DNA of 64,000 nt, taken from Liolophura sinensis (taxonomy: Eukaryota > Mollusca > Polyplacophora > Chitonida > Chitonidae). Positions 46,417-59,424 of the stretch are shown in pieces (the first letter of the stretch is position 1; the number at the start of each line of letters is the position of its first letter). The notes beneath the pieces were generated by a model. The model was not told where the DNA came from. It ran no database searches and saw only the letters and a list, made by a program, of their open reading frames with translations. A program made the translations under genes and the position numbers. Location of the stretch: the NCBI RefSeq assembly GCF_032854445.1, contig NC_088302.1, positions 11,899,338 through 11,963,337 on the forward strand. The letters are read 5' to 3'.

Positions 46417-47390
46417 TTTAAATAGATAAGTCTGTGTCAAAACAAATCCTCTTTCCGTGAGAAATATAACAAGAAGGTTTATTTTTACATTTACACTTGT
46501 AACTTGAAAATATGACGTAAATATAAAATCGAATCAATTGGCTAATTTGAGGACAAGAAGAAAACAGAAATAATTTTAACAGCTGTCGATCGATAAATTA
46601 TTAGCATTGTTAAATAAAGGAAAAAAATCACACGTATATAGTCCTTTTATGCAGTTCATAGACTCCGATTATATAGCTGTTAAACCTTCCTCATTTTCCA
46701 TGTTGTCTCTCAAAGACATTAATTTCATTAATTGTACCCAGGTAGGTTAAAAAAATGGTTAATTTTTTTACTGTGAATGTGGGTTGAAGATAGGCTAATC
46801 TCGTTACGAAAATAATCGTATATAATGTGGGTGGTTATCCTCGCCTTTATTTTACTGCTGACAGCCGAACATCACAAATATGAATTCGATGGCGTCTACA
46901 GAACTGATCCAATATTTTACATCCGGTAACTACATTTTGAGGTATCTGCATTATCATGTTATTGTCCACATCCGGATATGACTGACGTGAATACAATGAC
47001 GGCTATAGTACACATGTATACCAGTCAAATATAAATAAATATATACATACATATAAGATAAAGGACTTTTGAGTCTAAAATAAAGTACCTTAGCGCAAGA
47101 ACCGGATATGGTGTATGGTAAATAAACGGATAACGTGGGTGGAAGGTGTTCGGGAGTAACTATGTAGTCTTTATCCGTCTTTTTTTTTCCCGCAGTAAAC
47201 TCTACATGTGTAGGCCTAAATCATGCTTGTGGCGTGGAATACAGATTTTCCAAAGTCAACATGTGAATAGCGTATCCACCTTTTCGCTTACAAACATTAG
47301 TTTATTATTTGACAGGTCTAGAGTGAGTCAATGTGTATATAGCTGACTAAAATACGATACGCTAACCCAAACTATGCAAGCAGTGACCTG
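46417..47390. other. Intergenic, nothing recognised
   Basis: AT-rich, no supported gene. Confidence 0.4.
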
Positions 47391-47925
47391 TCAGGGGAAT
47401 CGGTGATCAGTTCCGTTTTCACCTATTATTCTCTGTAGCATATAAGTTATATACGTTCAGCAAGTCATGGGGAATCGGTGATCAGTTGTTTTCGTCCGTT
47501 GTTCTCTGTTGTACATAAATTAAACAAATCACATTGGGGAAAAGGTGATCAGTTAAATGTTTTCGCCCATTATTCTCTGTAGTACATAAGTCCAGCAAGT
47601 CATGTACGGGAATCGGTGATCACTTAAATGTTTTCGTCCATTATTCTCTGTAGTACATAAGTTCAGCAAGTCATGTGCGGGAATCGGTGATCAGTTAAAT
47701 GTTTTCGTCCATTATTCTCTGTAGTACATAAGTTCAGCAAGTCATGTGCGGGAATCGGTGATCAGTTAAATGTTTTCGCCCATTATTCTCTGTAGTACAT
47801 AAGTCCAGCAAGTCATGTGCGGGAATCGGTGATCAGTTAAATGTTTTCGCCCATTATTTTCTGTAGTACATAAGCTCAGCAAGTCATGTACGAGAATCTG
47901 TGATCAGTTAAATGTTCACAGATGT
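47391..47925. repeat. 71-bp tandem repeat, 8 copies
   Basis: GGGAATCGGTGATCAGTTAA occurs eight times; the last five are 71 bp apart exactly, the first three vary (63-75). The unit also holds TTTTCG(T/C)CCATTATTCTCT and GTAGTACATAAGTTCAGCAA. Confidence 0.95.
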
Positions 47926-48469
47926 TAAACAGTTAAATTAACAAACAGTTCTTTTCTATAGTTGATAAAAGCCATTTAAAAAAAATTACAGTGTAGTGTT
48001 TAATTTTGTTTAACAGCAATGGGAGAAACATTTCCACATTAAAGGCCTAATTAAATTATGAAGACATAAACGAAAGCGAGATAAACTATGAGACACGAAT
48101 GTTTTTTTTTTCTTCAGGGAGTTAAGATCCATGAACCTATATAGCGGAGTGCTTATGTAGTGTCATCGAAATATAATTATATATCTGTGTAGACTGACAA
48201 TGTGAAGAGACATATCGGGATCCTGTTGTACGACGAAACGTCATGACGAAAGACTTAGTCAGGGTTATTTTTTTAAAAAGTGACAACAATGGCCGAAAGA
48301 ACCCTTGTCACTACGCATTTTGTCCGAGACGGCTATTTATCTCAATCCATGTTAATTAATTCAAAACACAATATGTCAGAAGTGCCTTGCAATCGCCTTC
48401 ACGCTCTGAACTGAAATTTTCGTGTAGGTGTGCGCTGGGGTTAAGCATCGCTACGTAATTGATTATATA
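47926..48469. other. Intergenic, nothing recognised
   Basis: Sequence between the 71-bp array and a SINE fragment; no feature seen. Confidence 0.4.
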
Positions 48470-48595
48470 TTTATTTATTTGATTGGTGTTTTACGCCATA
48501 CTCAAGAATATTTGACTTACATACGACGGTGGTGAGCCCAAAGGAAGCCCACGACCATCCGCAGGCTTCTGAAAGACCTACCAAACTTACCAGTC
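48470..48595 (-). mobile_element. SINE fragment with internal deletion
   Basis: Tail and 3' domain (TTTGATTGGTGTTTTACGCC, ACTCAAGAATATTTGACTTA), then the middle (CCCACGACCATCCGCAGGCT); about 40 bp of the domain between and the head are missing. Confidence 0.75.
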
Positions 48596-48791
48596 CTTGG
48601 TGTCGAAACTAAGCTTATGGAGTAACATTATGAATTAGAAAAAGTGTTCTAAAAGAATATAAACTTCCAACATATCCATGTGTAGAGCTTGTGCTGTTAC
48701 ATGTCATCAACTAAAGGCAATAGTGACAGCGAGAATGAGTTACAGACAGCTGAATACAGGCGACACTCTTAAAGAAATAGACTAAAGTAGT

Positions 48792-51700
48792 GAAGATTAC
48801 ACACGCTACGATTGGTGTGGAGCATCACTAAGTAGTGAACATTACACACCCATTGGAGTTAAGAATCACTTAGTAATGAAGATTACACACGCCACGGTTG
48901 GTGTGGAGCATCGCTAAGTAGTGAACATTACACACCCATTGGAGTTAAGAATCACTTAGTAATGAAGATTACACACGCCACGGTTGGTGTGGAGCATCGC
49001 TAAATAGTGAACATTACACACCCATTGGAGTTAAGAATCACTTAGTAATGAAGATTACACACGCCACGGTTGGTGTGGAGCATCACTAAGTAGTGAACAT
49101 TACACACCCATTGGAGTTAAGAATCACTTAGTAATGAAGATTACACACGCCACGGTTGATGTGGAGTATCGCTAAATAGTGAACATTACACACCCAATGG
49201 AGTTAAGAATGCTAGTAATGAAGATTACACACGCCACAGTTGGTGTGGAGCATCGCTAAGTAGTGAACATTACACACCCAGTGGAGTTAAGAATCACTTA
49301 GTAATGAAGATTACACACGCTACGATTGGTGTGGAGCATCGCTAAGTAGTGAACATTACACACCCATTGGAGTTAAGAATCACTTAGTAATGAAGATTAC
49401 ACTCGCCACAGTTGGTGTGTAGCATCGTTAAGTAGTGAACATCACACACCCACTGGAGTTAAGAATCAGTTCGTAATGAAGATTACACACGCCACAGTTG
49501 GTGTGGAGCATCGCTAAGTAGTGAACATTACACACCCATTGGAGTTAAGAATCACTTAGTAATGAAGATTACACTCGCCACATTTGATGTGGAGCATCGC
49601 TAAGTAGTGAACATTACACACCCATTGGAGTTAAGAATCACTTAGTAATGAAGATTACACACGCCACGACTGGTGTGGAGCATCGCTAAGTAGTGAACAT
49701 TACACACCCATTGGAGTTAAGAATCACTTAGTAATGAAGATTACACACGCCACGGTTGGTGTGGAGCATCGCTAAGTAGTGAACATTACACACCCACTGG
49801 AGTTAAGAATCACTTAGTAATGAAGATTACACACGCCACGGTTGGTGTGGAGCATCGCTAAGTAGTGAACATTACACACCCATTGGAGTTAAGAATCAGT
49901 TAGTAATGAAGATTACACACGCCACGATTGGTGTGGAGCATCTCTAAGTAGTGAACATTACACACCCACTGAAGTTAAGAATCACTTAGTAATGAAGATT
50001 ACACACGCCACGATTGGTGTGGAGCATCGCTAAGTAGTGAACATCACACACCCATTGGAGTTAAGAATCACTTAGTAATGAAGATTACACACGCCACGAT
50101 TGGTGTGGAGCATCTCTAAGTAGTGAACATCACACACCCACTGGAGTTAAGAATCACTTAGTAATGAAGATTACACACGCCACGATTGGTGTGGAGCATC
50201 TCTAAGTAGTGAACATCACACACCCATTGGAGTTAAGAATCACTTAGTAATGAAGATTACACACGCCACGACTGGTGTGGAGCATCGCTAAGTAATGAAC
50301 ATTACACACCCATTGGAGTTAAGAATTACTTAGTAATGAAGATTACACACGCCACGATTGGTGTGGAGCATCGCTAAGTAATGAACATTACACACCCATT
50401 GGAGTTAAGAATCAGTTAGTAATGAAGATTACACACGCCACGGTTGTTGTGGAGCATCGCTAAGTAGTGAACATTACACACCCATTGGAGTTAAGAATCA
50501 CTTAGTAATGAAGATTACACACGCCACGGTTGGTGTGGAGCATCGCTAAGTAGTGAACATTACACACCCATTGGAGTTAAGAATCACTTAGTAATGAAGA
50601 TTACACACGCCACGACTGGTGTGGAGCATCGCTAAGTAATGAACATCACACACCCATTGGAGTTAAGAATCACTTAGTAATGAAGATTACACACGCCACG
50701 GTTGGTGTGGAGCATCGCTAAGTAGTGAACATTACACACCCATTGGAGTTAAGAATCACTTAGTAATGAAGATTACACACGCCACGACTGGTGTGGAGCA
50801 TCGCTAAGTAATGAACATCACACACCCATTGGAGTTAAGAATCAGTTAGTAATGAAGATTACACACGCCACGATTGGTGTGGAGCATCGCTAAGTAGTGA
50901 ACATTACACACCCATTGGAGTTAAGAATCACTTAGTAATGAAGATTACACTCGCCACGACTGGCGTGGAGCATCGCTAAGTAGTGAACATTACACACCCA
51001 TTGGAGTTAAGAATCAGTTAGTAATGAAGATTACACACGCCACGGTTGGTGTGGAGCATCGCTAAGTAGTGAACATTACACACCCATTGGAGTTAAGAAT
51101 CACTTAGTAATGAAGATTACACACGCCACGACTGGTGTGGAGCATCGCTAAGTAGTGAACATTACACACCCATTGGAGTTAAGAATCACTTAGTAATGAA
51201 GATTACACTCGCCACGACTGGTGTGGACCATCGCTAAGTAGTGAACATTACACACCCATTGGAGTTAAGAATCACTTAGTAATGAAGATTACACACGCCA
51301 CGGTTGGTGTGTAGCATCGTTAAGTAGTGAACATCACACACCCATTGGAGTTACGAATCAGTTCGTAATGAAGATTACACACGCCACAGTTGGTGTGGAG
51401 CATCGCTAAGTAGTGAACATTACACACCCATTGGAGTTAAGAATCACTTAGTAATGAAGATTACACACGCCACGGTTGGTGTGGAGCATCGCTAAGTAGT
51501 GAACATTACACACCCATTGGAGTTAAGAATCACTTAGTAATGAAGATTACACTCGCCACGACTGGTGTGGACCATCGCTAAGTAGTGAACATTACACACC
51601 CATTGGAGTTAAGAATCAGTTAGTAATGAAGATTACACACGCCACAGTTGGTGTGGAGCATCGCTAAGTAGTGAACATTACACACCCATTGGAGTTAAGA

Positions 51701-54132
51701 ATCACTTAGTAATGAAGATTACACACGCCACGATTGGTGTGGAGCATCGCTAAGTAATGAACATTACACACCCATTGGAGTTAAGAATCAGTTAGTAATG
51801 AAGATTACACACGCCACAGTTGGTGTGGAGCATCGCTAAGTAATGAACATCACACACCCATTGGAGTTAAGAATCAGTTAGTAATGAAGATTACACACGC
51901 CACGGTTGTTGTGGAGCATCGCTAAGTAGTGAACATTACACACCCATTGGAGTTAAGAATCACTTAGTAATGAAGATTACACACGCCGCGATTGGTGTGG
52001 AGCATCGCTAAGTAATGAACATTACACACCCATTGGAGTTAAGAATCAGTTAGTAATGAAGATTACACACGCCGCGATTGGTGTGGAGCATCGCTAAGTA
52101 ATGAACATTACACACCCATTGGAGTTACGAATCAGTTAGTAATGAAGATTACACACGCCACGGTTGGTGTGGAGCATCGCTAAGTAGTGAACATTACACA
52201 CCCACTGGGGTTAAGAATCAGTTAGTAATGAAGATTACACACGCCACGGTTGGTGTGGACCATCGCTAAGTAGTGAACATCACACACCCACTGGAGTTAA
52301 GAATCACTTAGTAATGAAGATTACACTCGCCACGATTGGTGTGGAGCATCGCTAAGTAGTGAACATTACACACCAATTGGAGTTAAGAATCACTTAGTAA
52401 TGAAGATTACACCCGCCACGACTGGTGTGGAGCATCGCTAAGTAATGAACATCACACACCCATTGGAGTTAAGAATCACTTAGTAATGAAGATTACACAC
52501 GCCACGATTGGTGTGGAGCATCTCTAAGTAGTGAACATTACACACCCATTGGAGTTAAGAATCACTTAGAAATGAAGATTACACACGCCACGGTTGGTGT
52601 GGAGCATCGCTAAGTAGTGAACATTACACACCCATTGGAGTTATGAATCACTTAGTAATGAAGATTACACTCGCTACGACTGGTGTGGAGCATCGCTAAG
52701 TAGTGAACATCACACACCCACTGGAGTTAAGAATCAGTTAGTAATGAAGATTACACTCGCCACGATTGGTGTGGAGCATCGCTAAGTAGTTAACGTTACA
52801 CACCCATTGGAGTTAAGAATCACTTAGTAATGAAGATTACACACGCCACAGTTGGTGTGGAGCATCGCTAAGTAGTGAACATCACACACCCATTGGAGTT
52901 AAGAATCACTTAGTAATGAAGATTACACACGCCACGACTGGTGTGGAGCATCGCTAAGTAATGAACATTACACACCCATTGGAGTTAAGAATTACTTAGT
53001 AATGAAGATTACACACGCCACGATTGGTGTGGAGCATCGCTAAGTAATGAACATTACACACCCATTGGAGTTACGAATCAGTTAGTAATGAAGATTACAC
53101 ACGCCACGGTTGTTGTGGAGCATCGCTAAGTAGTGAACATTACACACCCATTGGAGTTAAGAATCACTTAGTAATGAAGATTACACACGCCACGGTTGGT
53201 GTGGAGCATCGCTAAGTAGTGAACATTACACACCCATTGGAGTTAAGAATCACTTAGTAATGAAGATTACACACGCCACGACTGGTGTGGAGCATCGCTA
53301 AGTAATGAACATCACACACCCATTGGAGTTAAGAATCACTTAGTAATGAAGATTACACACGCCACGGTTGATGTGGAGCATCGCTAAGTAGTGAACATTA
53401 CACACCCATTGGAGTTAAGAATCACTTAGTAATGAAGATTACACACGCCACGGTTGGTGTGGAGCATCGCTAAGTAGTGAACATTACACACCCATTGGAG
53501 TTAAGAATCACTTAGTAATGAAGATTACACTCGCCACGACTGGTGTGGAGCATCGCTAAGTAGTGAACATCACACACCCACTGGAGTTAAGAATCAGTTA
53601 GTAATGAAGATTACACTCGCCACGATTGGTGTGGAGCATCGCTAAGTAGTTAACGTTACACACCCATTGGAGTTAAGAATCACTTAGTAATGAAGATTAC
53701 ACACGCCACAGTTGGTGTGGAGCATCGCTAAGTAGTGAACATTACACACCCATTGGAGTTAAGAATCACTTAGTAATGAAGATTACACACGCCACGGTTG
53801 GTGTGGAGCATCGCTAAGTAGTGAACATTACACACCCATTGGAGTTAAGAATCACTTAGTAATGAAGATTACACACGCCACGGTTGGTGTGGAGCATCGC
53901 TAAGTAGTGAACATTACACACCCATTGGAGTTACGAATCAGTTAGTAATGAAGATTACACACGCCACGGTTGGTGTGGAGCATCGCTAAGTAGTGAACAT
54001 TACACACCCTTGGAGTTACGAATCACTTAGTAATGAAGATTACACACGCCACGGTTGGTGTGGAGCATCGCTAAGTAGTGAACATCACACACCCATTGGA
54101 GTTAAGAATCAGTTAGTAATGAAGATTACACA
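48792..54132. repeat. 86-bp satellite array, about 62 copies
   Basis: Head-to-tail 86-bp units: GAAGATTACACACGCCACGG, TTGGTGTGGAGCATCGCTAA, GTAGTGAACATTACACACCC, ATTGGAGTTAAGAATCACTT, AGTAAT. Each unit is itself a dimer of a 45-bp and a 41-bp half that share GAA.ATTACACAC and (A)ATC(G/A)CT(A/T)AGTA(G/A)T. Variant patterns recur at fixed multiples of 86 bp, so blocks of many units were copied together. No open frames of note. Confidence 0.97.
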
Positions 54133-54468
54133 CGGTAAAGAATCGCTTAGTAAAGAATTTAGGTGATGTGTCGCTCAGTAGCGAACACTACACACCCACT
54201 GGGTTAAGAATCGCTCAGTAGCGAGCATTACACATATGCACACTGGGTTAAAAATCACTCGGTATTGAGCATTGCACACGTACTGGGGTGAAGCATCCCT
54301 AAGTAATGAATATTACAGACGCATTCGGATGAAGAATCGCTAAATAATGAAAATTACACACGCAATGGGTTAAGAATCACTCAGAAGTGAACATGACACA
54401 GGCATTTGGGTGAAGCATCACTCTGTAGTGAACATGACACAGGCATTTGGGTGAAGCATCACTCTGAA
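54133..54468. repeat. Degenerate 41-bp monomer zone between two satellites
   Basis: About eight diverged monomers near 41 bp, such as GTGAAGCATCACTCTGTAGT followed by GAACATGACACAGGCATTTGG. They are related to each half of the 86-bp unit and to part of the 83-bp unit that follows. Confidence 0.85.
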
Positions 54469-55859
54469 GTGAAAATATCCTGAATACCCGGGTCCAACCT
54501 GTATTGTAGGATTACAGTACCTTCCAAAACAGGGTGAAGCACCACTTTGTAGTGAAAATAACCTGAATACCCGGGTCCGACCTGTATTGTAGGATTACAG
54601 TACCTTCCAAAACAGGGTGAAGCATCACTCTGTAGTGAAAATATCCTGAATACCCGGGTCCAACCTGTATTGTAGGATTACAGTACCTTCCAAAACAGGG
54701 TGAAGCATCACTCTGTAGTGAAAATATCATGAATACCCGGGTCCAACCTGTATTGTAGGATTACAGTACCTTCCAAAACAGGGTGAAGCATCACTCTGTA
54801 GTGAAAATATCCTGAATATCCGGGTCCAACCTGTATTGTAGGATTACAGTACCTTCCAAAACAGGGTGAAGCATCACTCAGTAGTGAAAATATCCTGAAT
54901 ACCCGGGTCCGACCTGTATTGTAGGATTACAGTACCTTCCAAAACAGGGTGAAGCATCACTCTGTAGTGAAAATATCCTGAATATCCGGGTCCAACCTGT
55001 ATTGTAGGATTACAGTACCTCCCAAAACAGGGTGAAGCATCACTCAGTAGTGAAAATATCCTGAATACCCGGGTCCAACCTGTATTGTAGGATTACAGTA
55101 CCTTCCAAAACAGGGTGAAGCATCACTCAGTAGTGAAAATATCCTGAATACCCTGGTCCAACCTGTATTGTAGGATTACAGTACCTTCCAAAACAGGGTG
55201 AAGCATCACTCTGTAGTGAAAATATCCTGAATACCCGGGTCCAACCTGTATTGTAGGATTACAGTACCTTCCAAAACAGAGTGAAGCACCACTTTGTAGT
55301 GAAAATAACCTGAATACCCGGGTCCAACCTGTATTGTAGGATTACAGTACCTTCCAAAACAGGGTGAAGCATCACTCTGTAGTGAAAATATCCTGAATAC
55401 CCGGGTCCAACCTGTATTGTAGGATTACAGTACCTTCCAAAACAGGGTGAAGCATCACTCTGTAGTGAAAATATCCTGAATATCCGGGTCCAACCTGTAT
55501 TGTAGGATTACAGTACCTTCCAAAACAGGGTGAAGCATCACTCTGTAGTGAAAATAACCTGAATACCCGGGTCCAACCTGTATTGTAGGATTACAGTACC
55601 TTCCAAAACAGGGTGAAGCATCACTCAGTAGTGAAAATATCCTGAATACCCGGGTCCAACCTGTATTGTAGGATTACAGTACCTTCCAAAACAGGGTGAA
55701 GCATCACTCTGTAGTGAAAATATCCTGAATACCCGGGTCCAACCTGTATTGTAGGATTACAGTACCTTCCAAAACAGGGTGAAGCATCACTCTGTAGTGA
55801 AAATATCCTGAATACCCGGGTCCAACCTGTATTGTAGGATTACAGTACCTTCCAAAACA
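54469..55859. repeat. 83-bp satellite array, about 17 copies
   Basis: Units: GTGAAAATATCCTGAATACC, CGGGTCCAACCTGTATTGTA, GGATTACAGTACCTTCCAAA, ACAGGGTGAAGCATCACTCT, GTA. The GTGAAGCATCACTCTGTAGTGAA part is the monomer of the preceding zone; the rest is new. Each unit has a CCCGGG palindrome and a CTGTA...TACAG inverted pair. Confidence 0.97.
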
Positions 55860-56548
55860 TAGGGGCTCATTAGTTTGAACTTTGACCTAGACTAAATTTG
55901 GTCGATTTAAAATTGGAAATTTGGACGTTTTTATCACTTGACCCTCAGTGTATATATGGAGATAGGCCTATACATAAGACACTAATGCTCCGCCTTGTTT
56001 CCTGGTGTCTTCGGCATGGCGCACCGTTGAGGTAGCACTGTTGATGTATGGACACTGAGAGCGGCCTGCATGCTACAAGGATATATGGCACGGTGATAAG
56101 ACAGAAATAGCTCTGATAGATATGTTTACGCAGCGATAAGCTAGAGACCGATTTATTTGATTGTTGGAGATACTCACTTTAGATGTTGCCTGTTCTGAAT
56201 TACCTCCCTCGTTACAAAGCAGCGACTATGACGTAACGCGAGATTAATTTCAGATGCATGAAACTACGAGAAATGGGGCCTCGTCTATTATACCATGCAG
56301 TGTGTAGGTAACAGAATGCGAGAAAAACAAACACACACACACATTACATCAGCCTTTGAGAGTCGCAGACATATCGACAGATCTTAAATGAAGTGCATGG
56401 TTTTGACCTTAAGAGTTCGTCAAAGCTGTGTATTGCATTTAATCAGGGCCAGGATTTTAAAATCACCTCTGAATGGATCTGAATAAAAAATGCATAACAG
56501 TTTATCCTACGCTTTCCAAATCAGTTCAGAAAATTAGAATCTGTGTTC
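55860..56548. other. Intergenic, nothing recognised
   Basis: Short (CA)n run at 56328-56341; no gene. Confidence 0.4.
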
Positions 56549-56645
56549 AACCCCGGGCTCTGCCAGGCCGTAGTATAAGTGAAATATTGTTTTATTTTAG
56601 CTTGTAAAATACTGATCAAATGAATAAATAAATAAATAAATAACT
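56549..56645 (+). mobile_element. SINE fragment (3' domain)
   Basis: CCCGGGCTCTGCCAGGCCGTAGTATAAGTGAAATATTGTTTTATTTTAGC and an (AATA)n tail: diverged end of the main SINE. Confidence 0.7.
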
Positions 56646-56969
56646 TTTGATGATTACCTGTTGGAACGTTTGATATATTTCACGGTAATTTTCTGTTCAA
56701 CCGCCATTTATATATTACATGCCTGTAATAGTCCTACTTGGCTGCACCTTCGCTCCGATATGATTTTGAAATCACACCGGTTCAGTCATATCCTCATGTT
56801 TACTTTTCTTGGAGCAGTGCCAGAGATCTGCCGCCTCGCACCTCTGACATGCACCTATCGTGTGTCTCCTGTGGAAGTTCAAACCTGCACAAATAGGCCT
56901 ATCGCGCTAATCAATTTCGGCGGCCTCACCTTTATTCCCTAGCAGCTTGCCGGCCTCGAAGAACATCTT

Positions 56970-57210
56970 AAGCGCGATTCATACGAAGCGAGTTTCGGGT
57001 TTGCTAACCAGAGCAAGTCTTTTGCGAGCATATTGCGACGAATATACTCATATGGTGTGAGAGCAACACTCGCAACAGGTCTCAACTGGTAGCAGGCGGT
57101 CGTTTCCAACTCTCCAGCGGTCACAAATATTTTGGGAAGGCGCAAGAAATCTGCGATGACTGACTCTCAATAAATCCCTAGTAGAAACTCGCTTCATGTG
57201 AGACCTGCTT
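56970..57210. mobile_element. MITE-like element, 241 bp
   Basis: The ends AAGC-N6-CANANGAAGCGAGTTTC and its inverted form GAAACTCGCTTCATGTGAGACCTGCTT flank 190 bp. Conserved terminal inverted repeats without coding sequence suggest a non-autonomous DNA transposon. No target-site duplication is clear. Confidence 0.55.
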
Positions 57211-57284
57211 TACACGTTAAAACGAAACCAAGTAGCCAAGTAGGACTGTAATACTGTCTAAACAAAATACTCATAGTATGTATG

Positions 57285-57285
57285 C

Positions 57286-57350
<65 letters not shown>
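57285..57350. repeat. (TA)n microsatellite
   Basis: About 30 TA dinucleotides. Confidence 0.98.
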
Positions 57351-57354
<4 letters not shown>

Positions 57355-58755
57355 CTATTAGTTTGAGCTCTGTTCACCTGCATGTTGTACAACATATCAT
57401 TTTGACTGTATTCTAGTCCCACAGTGAATCAACCCAGTAGGCCCCTATAACCACTACGGAGAGTGATTAAACCCTTTTCTGAATAGAGGATTAGACTGAA
57501 TGTATGAGAAGCGTACGTGCTAGGTCAGCGACCGTTGCGGCAAGCCTCACAGAAGTGACGTCTTTTATCACGTGATGTGTGATTTATTGTGGGGTATACA
57601 GCTAATTTCGGGATGTCCGTGGACTGAGCCGCAAGGTACACATTTCACTGGGTTTTCCGACTGACAAGGATTTTACCCGCAAGCTAAAACACCTTTTCAT
57701 GCAGGAAAGTTTATATTACGTAGAATTTATGCTTTATATTGTCAATCAAGATAGACTGATTAAGATACATTTTTAAAAGTAAAAAAGTACTTGTGTTAAA
57801 GTTGAGAAAACTACAAATTAAATATTTCCAACTCTAACCCCAAAAATAAAAAACTTAAATGATGGTGTCACTGATGTCTACCGATGAATATTAATCAAAA
57901 AGTTAGCTTCACAGAAGTTTTCACGTTTTCAAAAAACATCACATAGGTATACATTTTCAGAGGTATGGAGCAAATTCTGCCATGAGTAAATGGAAAAACA
58001 AATTATGTGACAATTTAAAAAAAAAACGGAAATTGTTAAACGTCACGCGCTTTCAAAAATGCCTAACACCTGTAACGCTCACTCGCTACAGTGACATTAT
58101 CTATATGTATGTGTGACGTCCGGTCAGTGGTTACAGCATGACATCAAGGGTTCACCAGTTTAGCTTGTTTATACTGGTATCCGGCCGTATACAGCCGAGA
58201 TTCTGAGAAATGATGCCTCTGATAATGATGACGAAAGCTTCAGGACTAAAAAAAACTTTGTCAGGTTGGCTAAAAAAATCTCGGTCAACACGAAAGACAT
58301 GTACTAATGTTGCATGACAGATATTTTAACTGGACGGAAATGAAAAAGAAGTAAATTCAGTTACTGACGAAAGGTTAGAGTTGCATTGCTAATTGCACGT
58401 GAAGATACACGTGAACATGTTGTATACAACCACGTAGTCACGGTGACAATGGAAGTAATTCAGAGGAAGCGACACTCAGTTAATAAAGTTAATTTCAAAT
58501 TAACGCTGTTTATATAAAATAAAATAGATAATTCTTTATTGTATTACAGATCTCCAGGGCATGGGGCATGCACTTTCATGCACTTTCATCTTGAATCTAT
58601 TTCCTAGTAGACATCATTTCAGAAGAAGACTAAACTCCATATGGGATAGTGGCGTGATTCACGTGAAACTTTTAAATTTTACGAACATTTAGCATTTTAC
58701 GAACTTTTGTGAAATGTACCATGAACTGCAATCGTGGATCATGAAGATCTTAAAT
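57351..58755. other. Intergenic, nothing recognised
   Basis: No supported feature in this AT-rich stretch. Confidence 0.4.
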
Positions 58756-58759
58756 ATAC

Positions 58760-58802
58760 TGTAATAATAATAATAATAATAATTAATAATAATAATAAAA
58801 AT
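58760..58802. repeat. (AAT)n microsatellite
   Basis: AATAATAAT runs with one interruption. Confidence 0.95.
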
Positions 58803-59171
58803 ACTTTATTTTCTGTGGAAGATCAGTTAGTGACAAAACCAATCTTCCTTGAGTCCCTTCAGCATACACACATTACACGATAAATTACGTGTATATTAAG
58901 TATATGTAAACTATAAATGAGCCTGATACAGGATTCTTAGGCCGACTATATTCAATGTAGACAATGTACACTTAATCAACTGGGGGCATATTTTCACATG
59001 ATGAAAACTTCTATATTTTTGGTGGAAAACGTTGACATTCTGTGATTTTTTAAAACATGTATAGGGAGTCGGTTCCCACAGTATCATCTAGAAGTATGTC
59101 TAACGGCATTAGTTCTAGGTTTAGAGGGATGAGGCTCATGGTTGTTATAGATCAAATGTTATTTTGTTTCG

Positions 59172-59220
59172 TAGTTGCAATTTGTTACGTAGTTGCAATT
59201 TGTTACGTAGTTGCAATGTA
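59172..59220. repeat. 18-bp tandem repeat x3
   Basis: GTAGTTGCAATTTGTTAC repeated two and a half times. Confidence 0.9.
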
Positions 59221-59318
59221 CATTAACTCACTGAATAGGTAGCTCGGGGTTAGCTCATTCAGTCATTTAAACATTAATACAGCTATGTGCAACATGATTC
59301 ATTAGCTAATGAATTTTA

Positions 59319-59365
59319 AGCTGATCTTTTTCGTCTGTTCTCTGTTAAATAGCACATAAGCTTTT
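59319..59365. repeat. Single relative of the 71-bp unit
   Basis: GCTGATCTTTTTCGTCTGTT, CTCTGTTAAATAGCACATAA match the order of the 71-bp array unit (GATCAGTTGTTTTCGTCCGT, TCTCTGTTGTACATAA), 11.4 kb away. Confidence 0.5.
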
Positions 59366-59395
59366 CTTATCCGCAATGCGCTTTGGTTATGTGAA

Positions 59396-59424
59396 CGCCA
59401 TGACCTATACCTATACCTATACCT
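59396..59424. repeat. (CTATAC)n short tandem repeat
   Basis: Four copies of CCTATA. Confidence 0.85.

Noticed and set aside
54512..54730. Minus-strand frame in the 83-bp satellite
   Set aside because: Repeats the satellite unit; no coding sense.
48792..55859. CRISPR-like array
   Set aside because: Units are contiguous satellites without unique spacers, in a eukaryotic genome.
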